Position numbers and translations under genes: made by a program. Source: Streptomyces iranensis (lineage in GTDB: Bacteria; Actinomycetota; Actinomycetes; Streptomycetales; Streptomycetaceae). From it: a stretch of 64,000 nt of DNA. How positions within the stretch are numbered: the stretch's first letter is position 1; every line of letters starts with the position of its first letter. This document shows, piece after piece, positions 17,452-26,753 of the stretch. The stretch is from positions 682,001 to 746,000 of the forward strand of contig NZ_JAGGLR010000001.1 in assembly GCF_017874715.1 (NCBI RefSeq), written 5' to 3'. A model generated the notes under the pieces. It was given only the letters and a program-made list of their open reading frames with translations. It ran no database searches and was not told where the DNA came from.

Positions 17452-18559
17452 ACAGAAGCTGTCCAGGACCAACCTGGTGCGGCAGTTCGCCGAGACGGGC
17501 CGGAACCACCCCTACCTGGCGTTCACGTTGAACTCGATCTGCAATCTCGACTGCGTCTTCTGCAAGCCGCGGTGCATGCCCGACTACGGGCACAAGGACA
17601 AGACGCTCACGGTCTCCGACTACGCGGGCATCGCGAACGAGGCCGGGCTCTGGGGCATCCGCAAGGCGCACTGCTCGGGCGGTGAACCGACGCTGCGTGC
17701 CGACATCCTCGACCTCATCGGGGCGCTCTCCAGCGGACTCGGCAACAAGGCAGCCATCGGCATGACCAGCCACGGCAACTTGCGTCGCGGCCTGACCGTG
17801 GACGCGCTGCACGACGCCGGGCTCACGTACCTGAACATCAGCCTGCACAGCCTCGATCCCACACGATCCTCCGAGATCATGGGAGGCGGCGATCCGCGTG
17901 TCTCCCGTGCCACGATCGACCGAGCACTCGAACTCGGCCTCAAGGTCAAGATCAACTGTGTGCTCCAGCGGTCGTACCTGGACGACGCCTTCGGTGTCGC
18001 AGAGCTCGCCAAACGACTCCCTGTCGCCGTACGGCTGATCGAGCTGCAGCGCATCGGACCGGCGGAGGCGCTGTTTTCCACCGAGTTCGTGCCCGAGGCG
18101 GAGGTCCGCGAACTCCTCCACACGTGGTTCGAGAAGGCCGGCGAGATCTCCCGTACCGAGTTGGGCGTGCGAAGCCCGGGACGCTACCTCCAGCCGCCCG
18201 GCTGGGCGGGCTCCATCGGGTTCATCTCCAACTCCTCCTGCGCCACCTGCTCGGACGCCAACCGCATCAAGATCACGCCCACCGGCATCGCCCGGCCGTG
18301 CATCCTCCACAACCGCGACATCCCTCTGAAGCCGCACCTCGCCGACGGCACCATGGCCGACGCCTACGCCCACCTCTTCCGCGCCATGCTCGACCGCGAC
18401 AGCAACGAGGCCTGGCAGGGCTTCCACTACGTCGACTACGACTTGCGCTGGGACCGTCTGGAGCGGCCGCAGGGTGTGCCCGTGCTTCCCCTGCTGCCCG
18501 TGGCCGACGGTACGGGTGGGGGCTGCTCGCTTCGTCGGCCCGAAGGAGAGGCCGAGTGA
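17438..18559 (+). CDS. MoaA-like radical SAM enzyme with auxiliary cluster motif
   Basis: Radical S-adenosylmethionine enzyme of 373 residues. The CxxxCxxC motif is C35, C39, C42 (CNLDCVFC); GGEP at 81-84 binds SAM. A C-terminal CATC...NRIKIT...PC set (C267, C270, C287) matches the auxiliary 4Fe-4S/NRxR arrangement of MoaA, which cyclises GTP; PolH/NikJ-type nucleoside cyclases are relatives. No other molybdopterin genes are near, and the MoaA C-terminal Gly-Gly is absent, so a dedicated reaction on a nucleotide-like substrate is more likely. ATG 17438 follows GGAGGG; the gene overlaps both neighbours. Confidence 0.92.
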   Translation: MTPTEQKLSRTNLVRQFAETGRNHPYLAFTLNSICNLDCVFCKPRCMPDYGHKDKTLTVSDYAGIANEAGLWGIRKAHCSGGEPTLRADILDLIGALSSGLGNKAAIGMTSHGNLRRGLTVDALHDAGLTYLNISLHSLDPTRSSEIMGGGDPRVSRATIDRALELGLKVKINCVLQRSYLDDAFGVAELAKRLPVAVRLIELQRIGPAEALFSTEFVPEAEVRELLHTWFEKAGEISRTELGVRSPGRYLQPPGWAGSIGFISNSSCATCSDANRIKITPTGIARPCILHNRDIPLKPHLADGTMADAYAHLFRAMLDRDSNEAWQGFHYVDYDLRWDRLERPQGVPVLPLLPVADGTGGGCSLRRPEGEAE

Positions 18560-19650
18560 CCACGGCCCGTTCCACCGCGTCGTACGCGCGGCTCTGCGTC
18601 GTCTACGCCGAGCAGCTGGCCGCCCAGGGCGTCACCGCGAGCATGCTCACGCACAAGTGGCAGGCCGGCGACCTCATAGCACCGCACTCGGACCTCGACA
18701 TCCGCGTCATTCTCGACCAGACCCCCGGCTCATGGTGGGAGTGGAACGAGCGGCTGGGCACCGCCCATCACCAGGCGGTGCTCCTGGACCCGGCCCACAG
18801 CCGGCTGCTCGAACATCCGCCGGGGTTCGCGTTCACCGTCGGCGAGCTCGACCGGGGCCATGTGTCGGCGGCCGAGACATCCACTTGGAGCCTGGCCACG
18901 GGCAACGCGGCCACTCTCCGACGGTGGCAGTCCCGTGCGCAGATGATGCCGTGGAGTCGCGCGGACGAGAGGTTCTACCGCGGGATCCTCGATGCTCGGA
19001 TCGAAGGCCGCTACCAACTGGACAAGGACAGTACCGACAACGTCCACCACGACCTCGACGCCTACCGAAGGCACTGCATCGCCTGGCACTACGTGGCCCC
19101 GTGCTGGTTCGCGTCGGCGGCCCTCGCCACGCGAACCCGCTGCCCCGGGAAGACCGCGGCCCTCAACCAGTGGCACCCCGGCGAACTCGAAGCCGTTTTC
19201 GAGGAGGTCCTCCGCCTGTCCACCACCGCCTCGGATCCGGGGCCTTCTCTCACGCGGCTACTGCGCTCGGCCCAGGCCACCGTGGACGCCGTATTGCGCC
19301 GCACACCGCCCCCCGCGGCGCTGCCGGAGGAGTCGATGGCGGCGGCCTGGACCACGACCGCCGGCATGCTCCGCGTACGGGTCGCGCGCTGGATCTACTA
19401 CCTGGATCCCCCGCCGGAGACCGCGACCGGCTACTTGATCGCTCGCGAGGAGAAGGAGCTGCGTTCCGCCCGGAACACCTTGACCCGCCTCACCGACCGA
19501 ACCTCCGGCGACGACGCGCTGCTCGTGAAGGCCATGACGGGACTGTTGCCGCCAGGTCCGACCACGGCAACCACCCTTCGTGACCTCCTCGCCCTGTGGA
19601 GTCGTCACCGCTCCGTCGTCGAAGACTTCCTCTCCACCCACTCCACGTGA
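18556..19650 (+). CDS. Nucleotidyltransferase-like protein
   Basis: A protein of 364 residues. The N-terminus has WQAGDLIAPHSDLDIRVIL, with the S-D-x-D pattern of the polymerase-beta-like nucleotidyltransferase core (two metal-binding aspartates), followed by a long helical region such as one seen in aminoglycoside-type nucleotidyltransferases. The canonical glycine-serine of that motif is not clear, so catalysis is uncertain. Start is GTG overlapping the previous stop as GTGA. It could nucleotidylate or bind a pathway intermediate, or confer self-protection. I do not recognise a specific family. Confidence 0.82.
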   Translation: MTTARSTASYARLCVVYAEQLAAQGVTASMLTHKWQAGDLIAPHSDLDIRVILDQTPGSWWEWNERLGTAHHQAVLLDPAHSRLLEHPPGFAFTVGELDRGHVSAAETSTWSLATGNAATLRRWQSRAQMMPWSRADERFYRGILDARIEGRYQLDKDSTDNVHHDLDAYRRHCIAWHYVAPCWFASAALATRTRCPGKTAALNQWHPGELEAVFEEVLRLSTTASDPGPSLTRLLRSAQATVDAVLRRTPPPAALPEESMAAAWTTTAGMLRVRVARWIYYLDPPPETATGYLIAREEKELRSARNTLTRLTDRTSGDDALLVKAMTGLLPPGPTTATTLRDLLALWSRHRSVVEDFLSTHST

Positions 19651-19665
19651 CCGAAGGGGCTCTCC

Positions 19666-20478
19666 ATGACGTCCTCCGTGTTGTTCGGTGCCCAAAGGAC
19701 TCTCAAGACCGCGAAGATCAAGATCACGACCAAGTGCAACCGACACTGCGACTTCTGCATCTTCGCCGAAGGCGGCCAAGGCGAGAACATGCCGCTGGAC
19801 ACGTTCAAGCAGGTCCTCGACCGCCTTGGACAGATCCCTTTCCGGCAGCTCCACATCAACGGCGGGGAACCCACCGTCCACCGCGACTTCGGCGAGCTCA
19901 GCGGCCTGGCCCGTGACCGTTTCCCGGACCAGGTCATGGTGCTCGGCTCCAACGCCATCACCCTGGCCCGCAACGAACGCCTCCTCGATGCGACCCTCGC
20001 GCACTACGACCAGGTCCTCATCGGCTGCGACGAGGAACACGACAACTACGACGAGGTCCGCACCGTCATCCCCGTACTCCGGGAGGCCGACAAGACCGTC
20101 GTCATCAACAGCGTGCTGGAGGCCATCGCCCCGGACCGCCTCAGGCAGCTGGCCGCCCTGTGCGACGAGCACGGAGCCATCCACGTCACAAACCACGTCC
20201 ACCACATCGACGTCGGCCAGCCTGCCAACGACCTCGGTGGACTCTGCGACCGCAACGTGGACCAGCACCTCATGATCGAAGTCGACGGCGACTGCTACCG
20301 CTGCTTCAACGCCATGGCCAAGAACGACAGCGAGTTCACAGTCTGGGACGACGACTTCGCCACCAAGGTCTTCATGCCACGCCGCAAGCACTACGACTTC
20401 TGCCGGAAGTGCCACGAGTACAAGGACTCGGGTCTCCAAGTCGTCCCTGCCCCCACCCGCCGCACGACTTCCGTCTGA
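19666..20478 (+). CDS. Short radical SAM enzyme
   Basis: Radical SAM enzyme of 270 residues. C24, C28 and C31 (CNRHCDFC) form the SAM cluster, with GGEP at 66-69. The C-terminal half ends in a cysteine-rich region (DGDCYRCFN, then FCRKCHEY), suggesting one extra Fe-S cluster as in twitch/SPASM-type enzymes. It differs clearly from the MoaA-like enzyme two genes upstream, so the pathway uses two distinct radical steps. Ribosome site AAGGGG precedes the ATG, 15 bp after the previous stop. Substrate unknown. Confidence 0.92.
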   Translation: MTSSVLFGAQRTLKTAKIKITTKCNRHCDFCIFAEGGQGENMPLDTFKQVLDRLGQIPFRQLHINGGEPTVHRDFGELSGLARDRFPDQVMVLGSNAITLARNERLLDATLAHYDQVLIGCDEEHDNYDEVRTVIPVLREADKTVVINSVLEAIAPDRLRQLAALCDEHGAIHVTNHVHHIDVGQPANDLGGLCDRNVDQHLMIEVDGDCYRCFNAMAKNDSEFTVWDDDFATKVFMPRRKHYDFCRKCHEYKDSGLQVVPAPTRRTTSV

Positions 20479-20501
20479 CCGCCCCTTGCCCGGAGGTCCC
20501 C

Positions 20502-22229
20502 ATGCCCGCAGTACTCGGCCTGAACTTCCACCACGACACCTCGGCCTGCCTGATCGTCGACGGCCATATCCACGCTGCCGAGGAGGAGCGGTGGAGCGGT
20601 ATCAAGCACAACCGCACCACACGCAAGGGCATCCTCACCGCTCCCACCCATGCCCTCGACTGGTGCCTGCGGTCCGCCGGCATCACCGTCGACGACATCG
20701 ACCACGTGTGGACCCCGTCCATGCGCCCCGGCCCCCAACACGGATCGTGGGCATCCACAGAGCAGGCCGAACTCGCCGCCATGCTCCCGGAGCCGCTCGG
20801 GAGGCGGCTGAAGCTCATCTCCCACCACACCGCACACGTCCTCTCCGGTTACCTGCTCTCCGGCGAGGAGCACGCGGCCGGGCTGGTCATCGACGCGGGT
20901 GGCTCCGCTCTGGGCATGGACATCGCGACCGGGCGCGAACGGATCACCGGCTACGACCTGAGCCCAGACAGCATCGACCGCGTCCACCAGGTCATGCCGG
21001 CCATCGCCCCGGGTCCGTCCGGACCCGCGCGCACCCATCCCTCGCTCGGCCACTTCTACCGCAACCTCGCGCTGCGAGTGATCCCGCCAGGCGACGAAGC
21101 CGAGGGCAGCATGATGGCGCTGGCCGCGTTCGGCGATCCCGACCGCTACTACAAGGAACTTCGCGGCCTCGTCCATCTCGGCGACGACGGGCACGTACAC
21201 CTCGCAGCACCGTGGGGCTCGTACGATCCCGACACCCCGCTCCGCGTCGAAGGCGCCGTCTGGACCGCACGGGCCGCCGACGCGAAGCCGCTGGGCGCCC
21301 GCGCCGACCTGGCTGCGGCTGCCCAGCGAGTCTTCGCCGAAGCGGTCATCCATGTGGCCCGCCACCTGCGCCATCTCACGGCCGCCCGCACGCTGGTCTT
21401 CTCCGGCGGCTGCGCCCTGAACTCCCACCTCAACGGAACGCTCGCGGAGCAGTCCGGCTTCGAGAACCTGTACGTCGCCCCAGCGCCGCACGACGCCGGC
21501 ACCGCGGTCGGCGCCGCCCTCTACGCCTGGAACTACGTCCTCGGGCAACCGCTCCTGCCGACCCCCGAGGACGCCGACTGGGGCCCGCTTCCCGGTTCTC
21601 TGCCCGACAAGGCCCTCTCGGGTGGCTACCAAAGAGTCTCCGACCTCGGTGACCGACTGGTGCCCGCGGTCGCCGCGCTCCTCGCGGACCACCACGTCGT
21701 CGGCTGGGTACAGGGCGGTATGGAGTTCGGCCCGAGGGCTCTCGGCCACCGCTCCATCCTCGCCCACCCCGGTAGGGAGAGCACCAAGGCCCGCCTGAAC
21801 ACGCTCAAGCAGCGAGCCGACTTCCGTCCGTTGGCGCCCCTGGCACTCGCCGAGGAGGCCGACGCGTGGTTCCTCGGGGATTCCGACCCGTTCATGAACC
21901 GTGTCGTGCGCGCCCGGCACTGCAAGTCTGGTCGCATGCCCGCGGTGGTCCACCACGACGGAACCGCCCGCCTCCAGACCGTGAGCCGCGGCCACTCAGG
22001 AGTCCGCCCGCTCCTGGAGGAGTTTTACCGTCTCACCGGAGTGCCCGTGCTCCTCAACACCTCCCTGAACTTCAAGGGAACCCCCATCCTCCGCACCGCC
22101 GAGCAGGCCGTCGACGCCGCTGTCGGGCTCGGTCTCGATGCCCTGGCCGTCGAGGACACTCTGGTCCTCGCCCCGCACGTGCAGATCGACACAGTCCTGT
22201 CAGCCTCCACCGGAAGGGATCGCACATGA
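20502..22229 (+). CDS. O-carbamoyltransferase, NodU/CmcH/TobZ family
   Basis: A protein of 575 residues transferring a carbamoyl group from carbamoyl phosphate, via carbamoyl-adenylate, to a hydroxyl. The N-terminal Kae1-like domain has the metal-binding HHTAH at 108-112 and VFSGGCALNS; the C-terminal YrdC-like part shows MEFGPRALGHRSIL, RADFRPLAPLAL and LLNTSLNFKGTPI. Full length and complete. ATG 20502 follows GGAGG. Relatives tailor antibiotics such as tobramycin, novobiocin, cephamycin and polyoxin. It overlaps the next gene by ATGA. The strongest single hint that the operon makes a carbamoylated natural product. Confidence 0.95.
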   Translation: MPAVLGLNFHHDTSACLIVDGHIHAAEEERWSGIKHNRTTRKGILTAPTHALDWCLRSAGITVDDIDHVWTPSMRPGPQHGSWASTEQAELAAMLPEPLGRRLKLISHHTAHVLSGYLLSGEEHAAGLVIDAGGSALGMDIATGRERITGYDLSPDSIDRVHQVMPAIAPGPSGPARTHPSLGHFYRNLALRVIPPGDEAEGSMMALAAFGDPDRYYKELRGLVHLGDDGHVHLAAPWGSYDPDTPLRVEGAVWTARAADAKPLGARADLAAAAQRVFAEAVIHVARHLRHLTAARTLVFSGGCALNSHLNGTLAEQSGFENLYVAPAPHDAGTAVGAALYAWNYVLGQPLLPTPEDADWGPLPGSLPDKALSGGYQRVSDLGDRLVPAVAALLADHHVVGWVQGGMEFGPRALGHRSILAHPGRESTKARLNTLKQRADFRPLAPLALAEEADAWFLGDSDPFMNRVVRARHCKSGRMPAVVHHDGTARLQTVSRGHSGVRPLLEEFYRLTGVPVLLNTSLNFKGTPILRTAEQAVDAAVGLGLDALAVEDTLVLAPHVQIDTVLSASTGRDRT

Positions 22230-22837
22230 GCAACACCCCCGCTGTGACAGACGAACTCGGCCTCATGGACTGGCCGGAACCCGCACGCGAGCGAGGCCGA
22301 CACGCCATCGCCCTGGCCACGGCGATCTACACCGGCCATGTCCGCGACCAGGGCACGCCCTACATCAACCACCCGGTGCGCGTCGTCGCCATCCTGAAGA
22401 ACGAACTCGGCGTCACCGAACCCGACCTACTCATCCTCGGCCTGCTTCACGACGCGCTGGAAATCTCCCCATCGGCCGAGCCCATGATCGAATCCGGCCT
22501 GGGCGGAGCCTTCGCACAGCGGCTGCGCTCCATGATTCCCGACCACCGTCTGGAGCAGCGTCCCAAACAGCCAGGGGACGCTGACACCTGGCACGACAAG
22601 ATCCAGGCCTTGGGCCAGGACGAACTACTCGTCCGCCTCGCCGACCGCATCGACAACCTACGCGACCTGCGGCACTCGCCGGACTCGGGCCGTCGAGCCC
22701 GCTTCCTTGGCAGCCTGACGCGTACCTACCTGCCGCTCGCCGAGGAGTCCCGCGAGGTGAGTGCTCCGCTGCGGGCAGCGTTTGTACTGCTCTCCGCCGA
22801 GTACCAGCGGCACGCGCAGGAGACGGCGGCCCAGTGA
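22226..22837 (+). CDS. HD-domain phosphohydrolase, MESH1/SpoT-like
   Basis: A metal-dependent HD hydrolase of 203 residues. Metal ligands are visible as histidines near 26-38, INHP near 48-51, LLHDALE with H75-D76, and the downstream ADRIDNLRDL aspartate. The layout is that of the hydrolase part of RelA/SpoT and of single-domain MESH1, which remove pyrophosphate from nucleotides; no synthetase domain is present. In this operon it could remove phosphate or pyrophosphate from a nucleotide intermediate. ATG overlaps the carbamoyltransferase stop; its own stop overlaps the next GTG. Confidence 0.9.
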   Translation: MSNTPAVTDELGLMDWPEPARERGRHAIALATAIYTGHVRDQGTPYINHPVRVVAILKNELGVTEPDLLILGLLHDALEISPSAEPMIESGLGGAFAQRLRSMIPDHRLEQRPKQPGDADTWHDKIQALGQDELLVRLADRIDNLRDLRHSPDSGRRARFLGSLTRTYLPLAEESREVSAPLRAAFVLLSAEYQRHAQETAAQ

Positions 22838-23826
22838 AACCGGTCGTCCACTCCATGTCGCCACAGGGCCGCACCGGAGGCCGCGTCTATCTCCGCATGA
22901 TCCACAACGCCACAGCCGACCAGATCGACTGGCATACGGTGCCGGACTACAAACGCACCTACGCCGTCCGCCGGGGACGGAAGCTGCGTCACCTCGCCCG
23001 CCTCACACCGCACATCCGCGACCTCAGGGCCCAGCCGGGCACGTTTCTGTGGGACGACCTCAGCATCCTGCTGTTCACCCCGGAAATGCGGGCCCGGACC
23101 GTCTTCGTCTTCCACCACTACGAACCGCTGCAGTTCGACTCCCGGCCACTCGAACCGCTGCTGTGGCACAGACTCTTCGCGGTCCTGGCCCAATGTCGCG
23201 CGGTCGTATGTGTTGCCCCATACTGGGCGGCCTTCCTCCGAGACCGCGGCGTGCGCAATGTCCAGGTGATCTACAACGCCTTCGACCTCGCCGAGATCGA
23301 CGGGGCACGTGCCATGGACCGGGCCGACTGCAAAGCCAGGTTCGGCCTTCCAAAGGACGGGATCTCCGTATACGCGGGGAAGGCCGTGCACTGGAAGGGC
23401 ATCGACACGGTCGCCGCCGCCATCGGGGACGTACCGGAAATGTGTCTCGTGACCACAGGAAGCAACACCATCGGCTCCCCGGGACACCACTTCGACCTGC
23501 CCCGCCTTCAGTACCTCCAGCTGCTACGGGCCTGCGACGTCGGAGTCTTCACGCCACGCATGAGGGAAGGGTGGAGCCGTTGCGCCGCAGAGGCCCTGCT
23601 CCTCGGCATGCCGTGCCTCATCAAGCCGATCGCTGGGCTCGGTGACCTCGCAAACCTCACCGGGCAACCGAGCCCGGAGCCGCGTCGGCTGGCCGAGCAG
23701 ATACGGGAGCAGGCGGATGCGCCACCGGACGAGTCCAAGACCGTGTACGAGACGCTGGCCCGCTTCGACACGACGTACTTCCGCGACGCTTGGTCCCGCC
23801 TCCTCGCGGCCGGGACGGGACCCTGA
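22834..23826 (+). CDS. Second glycosyltransferase, GT4-like, last gene of operon
   Basis: GT-B fold glycosyltransferase of 330 residues. The C-terminal donor lobe is recognisable: VQVIYNAFDL, YAGKAVHWKGIDTVAAAI, REGWSRCAAEALLLGMP with the paired acidic/aromatic site, and IAGLGDLANL. The N-terminal lobe is short. The GTG start overlaps the previous stop (GTGA). Together with the first gene this gives the pathway two sugar-transfer steps, or one transfer with a helper. The operon ends 12 bp before the convergent glutamyl-tRNA synthetase gene. Confidence 0.9.
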   Translation: MKPVVHSMSPQGRTGGRVYLRMIHNATADQIDWHTVPDYKRTYAVRRGRKLRHLARLTPHIRDLRAQPGTFLWDDLSILLFTPEMRARTVFVFHHYEPLQFDSRPLEPLLWHRLFAVLAQCRAVVCVAPYWAAFLRDRGVRNVQVIYNAFDLAEIDGARAMDRADCKARFGLPKDGISVYAGKAVHWKGIDTVAAAIGDVPEMCLVTTGSNTIGSPGHHFDLPRLQYLQLLRACDVGVFTPRMREGWSRCAAEALLLGMPCLIKPIAGLGDLANLTGQPSPEPRRLAEQIREQADAPPDESKTVYETLARFDTTYFRDAWSRLLAAGTGP

Positions 23827-23837
23827 TCAGGAAGTGA

Positions 23838-25253
23838 TCAGCCAGCGAGCTTCGCGAGAGCCGCATCGATCCGGGCCAGCGTGCGGTCCTTGCCGAGGAC
23901 CTCCAAGGACTCGAAGAGGGGCAGACCAACTGTGCGGCCCGTGACGGCGACGCGCACTGGGGCCTGGGCCTTGCCCAGCTTCAGGCTGTGCTCCTCGCCA
24001 GCCGCCAGGACTGCCTCCTTGAGGGACTCCGGGCTGGTCCAGTCGGCCGTCTCCAGCTTGGCGCGGGCAGTCGTCAGGAGGGCCGACGGGTCGCCCTTCA
24101 TCGCCTTGGACCAAGAGGCCTCGTCCTCCACCGGCTCCTTCAGGAACAGGAAGTCGACGTTGGCGGTGATGTCCGAAAGGACGGCCAGGCGGGTCTGGGC
24201 CTGGGGGGCAATCGCTTCCCAGGCGGCCTGGTCGAAGTCCTCGGGCGCCCAGTTGGCGTACGGGGCGCGGAGCCACGGCTCGCAGGCCTCGATGAACCTC
24301 TCCAGCGGCAGGGCGCGGATGTACTCGCCGTTGAACGCGGTCAGCTTCTTGAGGTCGAAGAAGGCGGGGGAGGTGTTCACGTCCTCGACGCGGAACTTCT
24401 GCTCCAGCTCCTCGTACGGGCGGAGCTCGACGTCGTCGCCAGGCCCCCATCCGAGCAGCATCAGGTAGTTGGTCATCGCCTCGGGCAGGTAGCCCTCGGC
24501 GAGGTAGTCCTCAAGAGCGACCTTGTCGCGGCGCTTGGAAAGCTTCTGTCGCTTCTCGTTCACGATCACTGGCAGGTGCGCCCACACCGGGGGCTTCGCG
24601 CCCAGCGCCTCCCACAGCAGCTGCTGCTTGGGCGTGTTCGACAGGTGCTCGTCGCCACGGATGACAAGGGTGATCCCCTCGTCGAGGTCATCGACCACGT
24701 TGGCGATCACGAAGACCGGAGAGCCGTCGCCACGAGCGATGACGAAGTCCTCGATCGAAGCGTTCGGGAAGGCTGGCTCACCACGGATCAAGTCCACGAC
24801 GACCGTCTCGCCCTCGGTGGGTGTACGGAACCGCAGCGCCCGGCCCTCCACGTGCTCAAGACCCCGGTCCCGGCAGAAACCGTCGTAGCCGAGGTGCTGC
24901 GAACCGGTCCGCTCCTGAACCTGCTCACGAGTGCAGTCGCAGTAGTACGCGCGGCCCTGTGCGTAGAGCTGCTGGGCGGCCTCGCGGTGCCGGTCGGCGT
25001 TCTGTGACTGGAAGTAGGGGCCTTCGAACGCGGGATCGTCCTTGGAGATCCCGATGGACGCGAGCGCGCTGATGATCCCGTCGATCCACTCGGGCTTGTT
25101 ACGGGCCGTGTCGGTGTCCTCGATACGCAGGACGAACTTGCCCCCCGCTTGTCGTGCGACGGCCCAGTTGTAGAGGGCCGACCGGGCTCCGCCAACATGG
25201 AACATACCGGTCGGAGACGGGGCGAAACGCACGCGTGTGGAGGCAGTAGACAT
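23838..25253 (-). CDS. gltX: Glutamyl-tRNA synthetase
   Basis: Class I aminoacyl-tRNA synthetase charging tRNA-Glu, 471 residues. The HIGH-type motif is [11 protein letters not shown] near the N-terminus; the KMSKS loop is KLSKRRD; the C-terminal anticodon-binding helical domain is present. ATG at 25253 is preferred over upstream starts because the conserved [12 protein letters not shown] follows directly. The familiar streptomycete gltX neighbours (leuCD, ndgR, tRNA-Gln/Glu genes) are absent, and it converges tail to tail on the biosynthetic operon. It may therefore be a second copy, for resistance or for supplying glutamyl-tRNA. That point is inference; the enzyme identity is sure. Confidence 0.94.
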   Translation of the reverse strand: MSTASTRVRFAPSPTGMFHVGGARSALYNWAVARQAGGKFVLRIEDTDTARNKPEWIDGIISALASIGISKDDPAFEGPYFQSQNADRHREAAQQLYAQGRAYYCDCTREQVQERTGSQHLGYDGFCRDRGLEHVEGRALRFRTPTEGETVVVDLIRGEPAFPNASIEDFVIARGDGSPVFVIANVVDDLDEGITLVIRGDEHLSNTPKQQLLWEALGAKPPVWAHLPVIVNEKRQKLSKRRDKVALEDYLAEGYLPEAMTNYLMLLGWGPGDDVELRPYEELEQKFRVEDVNTSPAFFDLKKLTAFNGEYIRALPLERFIEACEPWLRAPYANWAPEDFDQAAWEAIAPQAQTRLAVLSDITANVDFLFLKEPVEDEASWSKAMKGDPSALLTTARAKLETADWTSPESLKEAVLAAGEEHSLKLGKAQAPVRVAVTGRTVGLPLFESLEVLGKDRTLARIDAALAKLAG

Positions 25254-25345
25254 GCGTGCAAGCCTACCGATTCCCAGCGGGTGCTCGCCCGCACCCACAG
25301 GGGCGGACGTCATGTTTCTCTCGTACCCGGCGAGCGCATGCACGT

Positions 25346-26155
25346 TCAGTCCGCTTCCTGCGCCGAGCTGCGTTGGCGTTGGCAGACGTGCCAAGCCGTT
25401 GCCTCACTGACGCCGAAAGCGGCGCCGAGCTGGGCGTACGTGGCCCCGCTCTGCTCTCGCATCCGCACGAGGTCTGTTTCCTGCTCATTGGTGAGTGCGG
25501 GCCGTCCGCCACGTCCGGAGGCAGGAACAGGAGGCGGATCAGTGAGGTGGCGCCAGGTCGTCCCCTGCACAGCCGCCCGGACGGTCGCGTACTCCAGACA
25601 AAATCCGTCAGCAAGCGACCGTAGTGAAGCGCCGCCGGCATGCGCGCGCCGCATTTCCCCCACGGACGCCGCGTTCAGAAGGACGCCTGGGCGGCGCTGG
25701 TCTCCGGAGGACTCATCGGGCACTTGTTCATCGACATGCGCCCAGGTGACGCCGCAGATCGCGTCATGAACAGTGTTGTAAGGAAGTCCGCACCTCGTCG
25801 CGAGGTAGCGCACCGTAGCACCGTCGGCATGTTCACGCCTCAACCTGCGTACGTGCGCTTCGTCCAGAACAGTGGGGCTCGGCTGGTCAGGATCAGCGGG
25901 CTGGGGCCGACTGAGCGGCGGCGGGTCATCCACCCAGCGCCAGGTGGCGCCATAGACCGCCTTGGAGAGCGCCCTGCTGGTCACACCGATCGCACGCGCG
26001 AGCTGATCTACCGACGCCCCGTTCTGCACCCTACGCCGCGCGTCACGCACAACCTCGGCGGCGAGCACTCTCCGGCCACCGAGGCGTCCCCGGTCTGACT
26101 CATCGAGATTCTCTTCTGAGGCATGTGGCGACACGTAAATACTCCCCACTCGCAT
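25346..26155 (-). CDS. Tandem helix-turn-helix repeat protein
   Basis: A protein of 269 residues made of four similar units of about 50-60 residues. Units 1-3 each read as a helix with Arg and Ala, then GAS/GAT..LA...G, a recognition-like helix, and a closing G-x-TW-x-x-(V/L)-x-(D/E)..[37 protein letters not shown]. Unit 4 has [20 protein letters not shown] and ends there. This suggests multi-site sequence-specific DNA binding, like HTH arrays in homing or recombination proteins. No catalytic domain is visible. ATG 26155 is chosen; GTG 26185 is possible. Function unknown. Confidence 0.78.
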   Translation of the reverse strand: MRVGSIYVSPHASEENLDESDRGRLGGRRVLAAEVVRDARRRVQNGASVDQLARAIGVTSRALSKAVYGATWRWVDDPPPLSRPQPADPDQPSPTVLDEAHVRRLRREHADGATVRYLATRCGLPYNTVHDAICGVTWAHVDEQVPDESSGDQRRPGVLLNAASVGEMRRAHAGGASLRSLADGFCLEYATVRAAVQGTTWRHLTDPPPVPASGRGGRPALTNEQETDLVRMREQSGATYAQLGAAFGVSEATAWHVCQRQRSSAQEAD

Positions 26156-26297
26156 TGCCTGAACCCAGGCATGCCGACCTCTCACCCCACGCGTCCGCCC
26201 CTCGTACAGCCGCCAGGCTCATCGAAGGGCCGCACCATCCACGGGCCTGTTGTGACCGTACCCGTGTCGTGCCTCGGTCGGACGCCCCTCGTTCTGC

Positions 26298-26753
26298 TCA
26301 GGCAGGTTGGTGCCGCTTCCCAGCGGTTGCCGGGACGGACAATGCCCGCGATTTCACCGGCCTCGTCAGGCAGACCTGCTGATCAGCTCGTCGCACGGCA
26401 ACCGTATGGGGTGAGGTCGGCACCTTCACCGGGTTATCGCCCAGACCTTCGTGCGAAGGCTCCAGCCTGATCTCGAACCACGTGGTCTTGCCCTCGGACT
26501 CCAGCCGCACGCCCCAGGCGTCCGCCAAGGCCTCGACGAGCCAGAGACCTCGGCCGCTCTCGTCGTTCGGCCCGGCCGCGACGGCGCTCGGCAACGTGGG
26601 GTCGGTGTCCGTGACTTCGACGCGAAGCCGTTCGGCGTTACGCGTCACGACGACGTCACACGGACCGGATGAGTGCAGGACGGCATTTGCGATCACCTCG
26701 CTCGCCAACAGCTCAACGGTCTCCACCGTTTCGCCCTGCGCCGGCACGCCCAA
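26298..26753 (-). CDS. HATPase-type regulatory kinase, RsbW-like; 5' end unclear
   Basis: GHKL ATP-binding protein of the anti-sigma-factor/RsbW class so common in streptomycetes. Visible: ETVELLASEVIANAVLHS (N box with the Asn), VTDTDP, and NDESGRGLWLVEALADAWG (G box). Called from TTG 26753, but the conserved N-terminal helix continues upstream in the same frame (VPFARRQVVALSRHLG) with no ATG or GTG before a stop near 26870. An ATG at 26857 is in another frame. So the gene either uses the TTG or has a frameshift near 26800. An imperfect copy of the local palindrome lies 67 bp before 26857. Confidence 0.75.
   Translation of the reverse strand: MGVPAQGETVETVELLASEVIANAVLHSSGPCDVVVTRNAERLRVEVTDTDPTLPSAVAAGPNDESGRGLWLVEALADAWGVRLESEGKTTWFEIRLEPSHEGLGDNPVKVPTSPHTVAVRRADQQVCLTRPVKSRALSVPATAGKRHQPA

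Noticed and set aside
17438..18559. True molybdopterin moaA
   Set aside because: No other moa genes nearby and the C-terminal Gly-Gly is missing; it belongs to the operon.
15101..23826. Known carbamoylated nucleoside cluster such as polyoxin or albomycin
   Set aside because: The MoaA-like and carbamoyltransferase genes fit, but the other signature genes of those clusters are absent.
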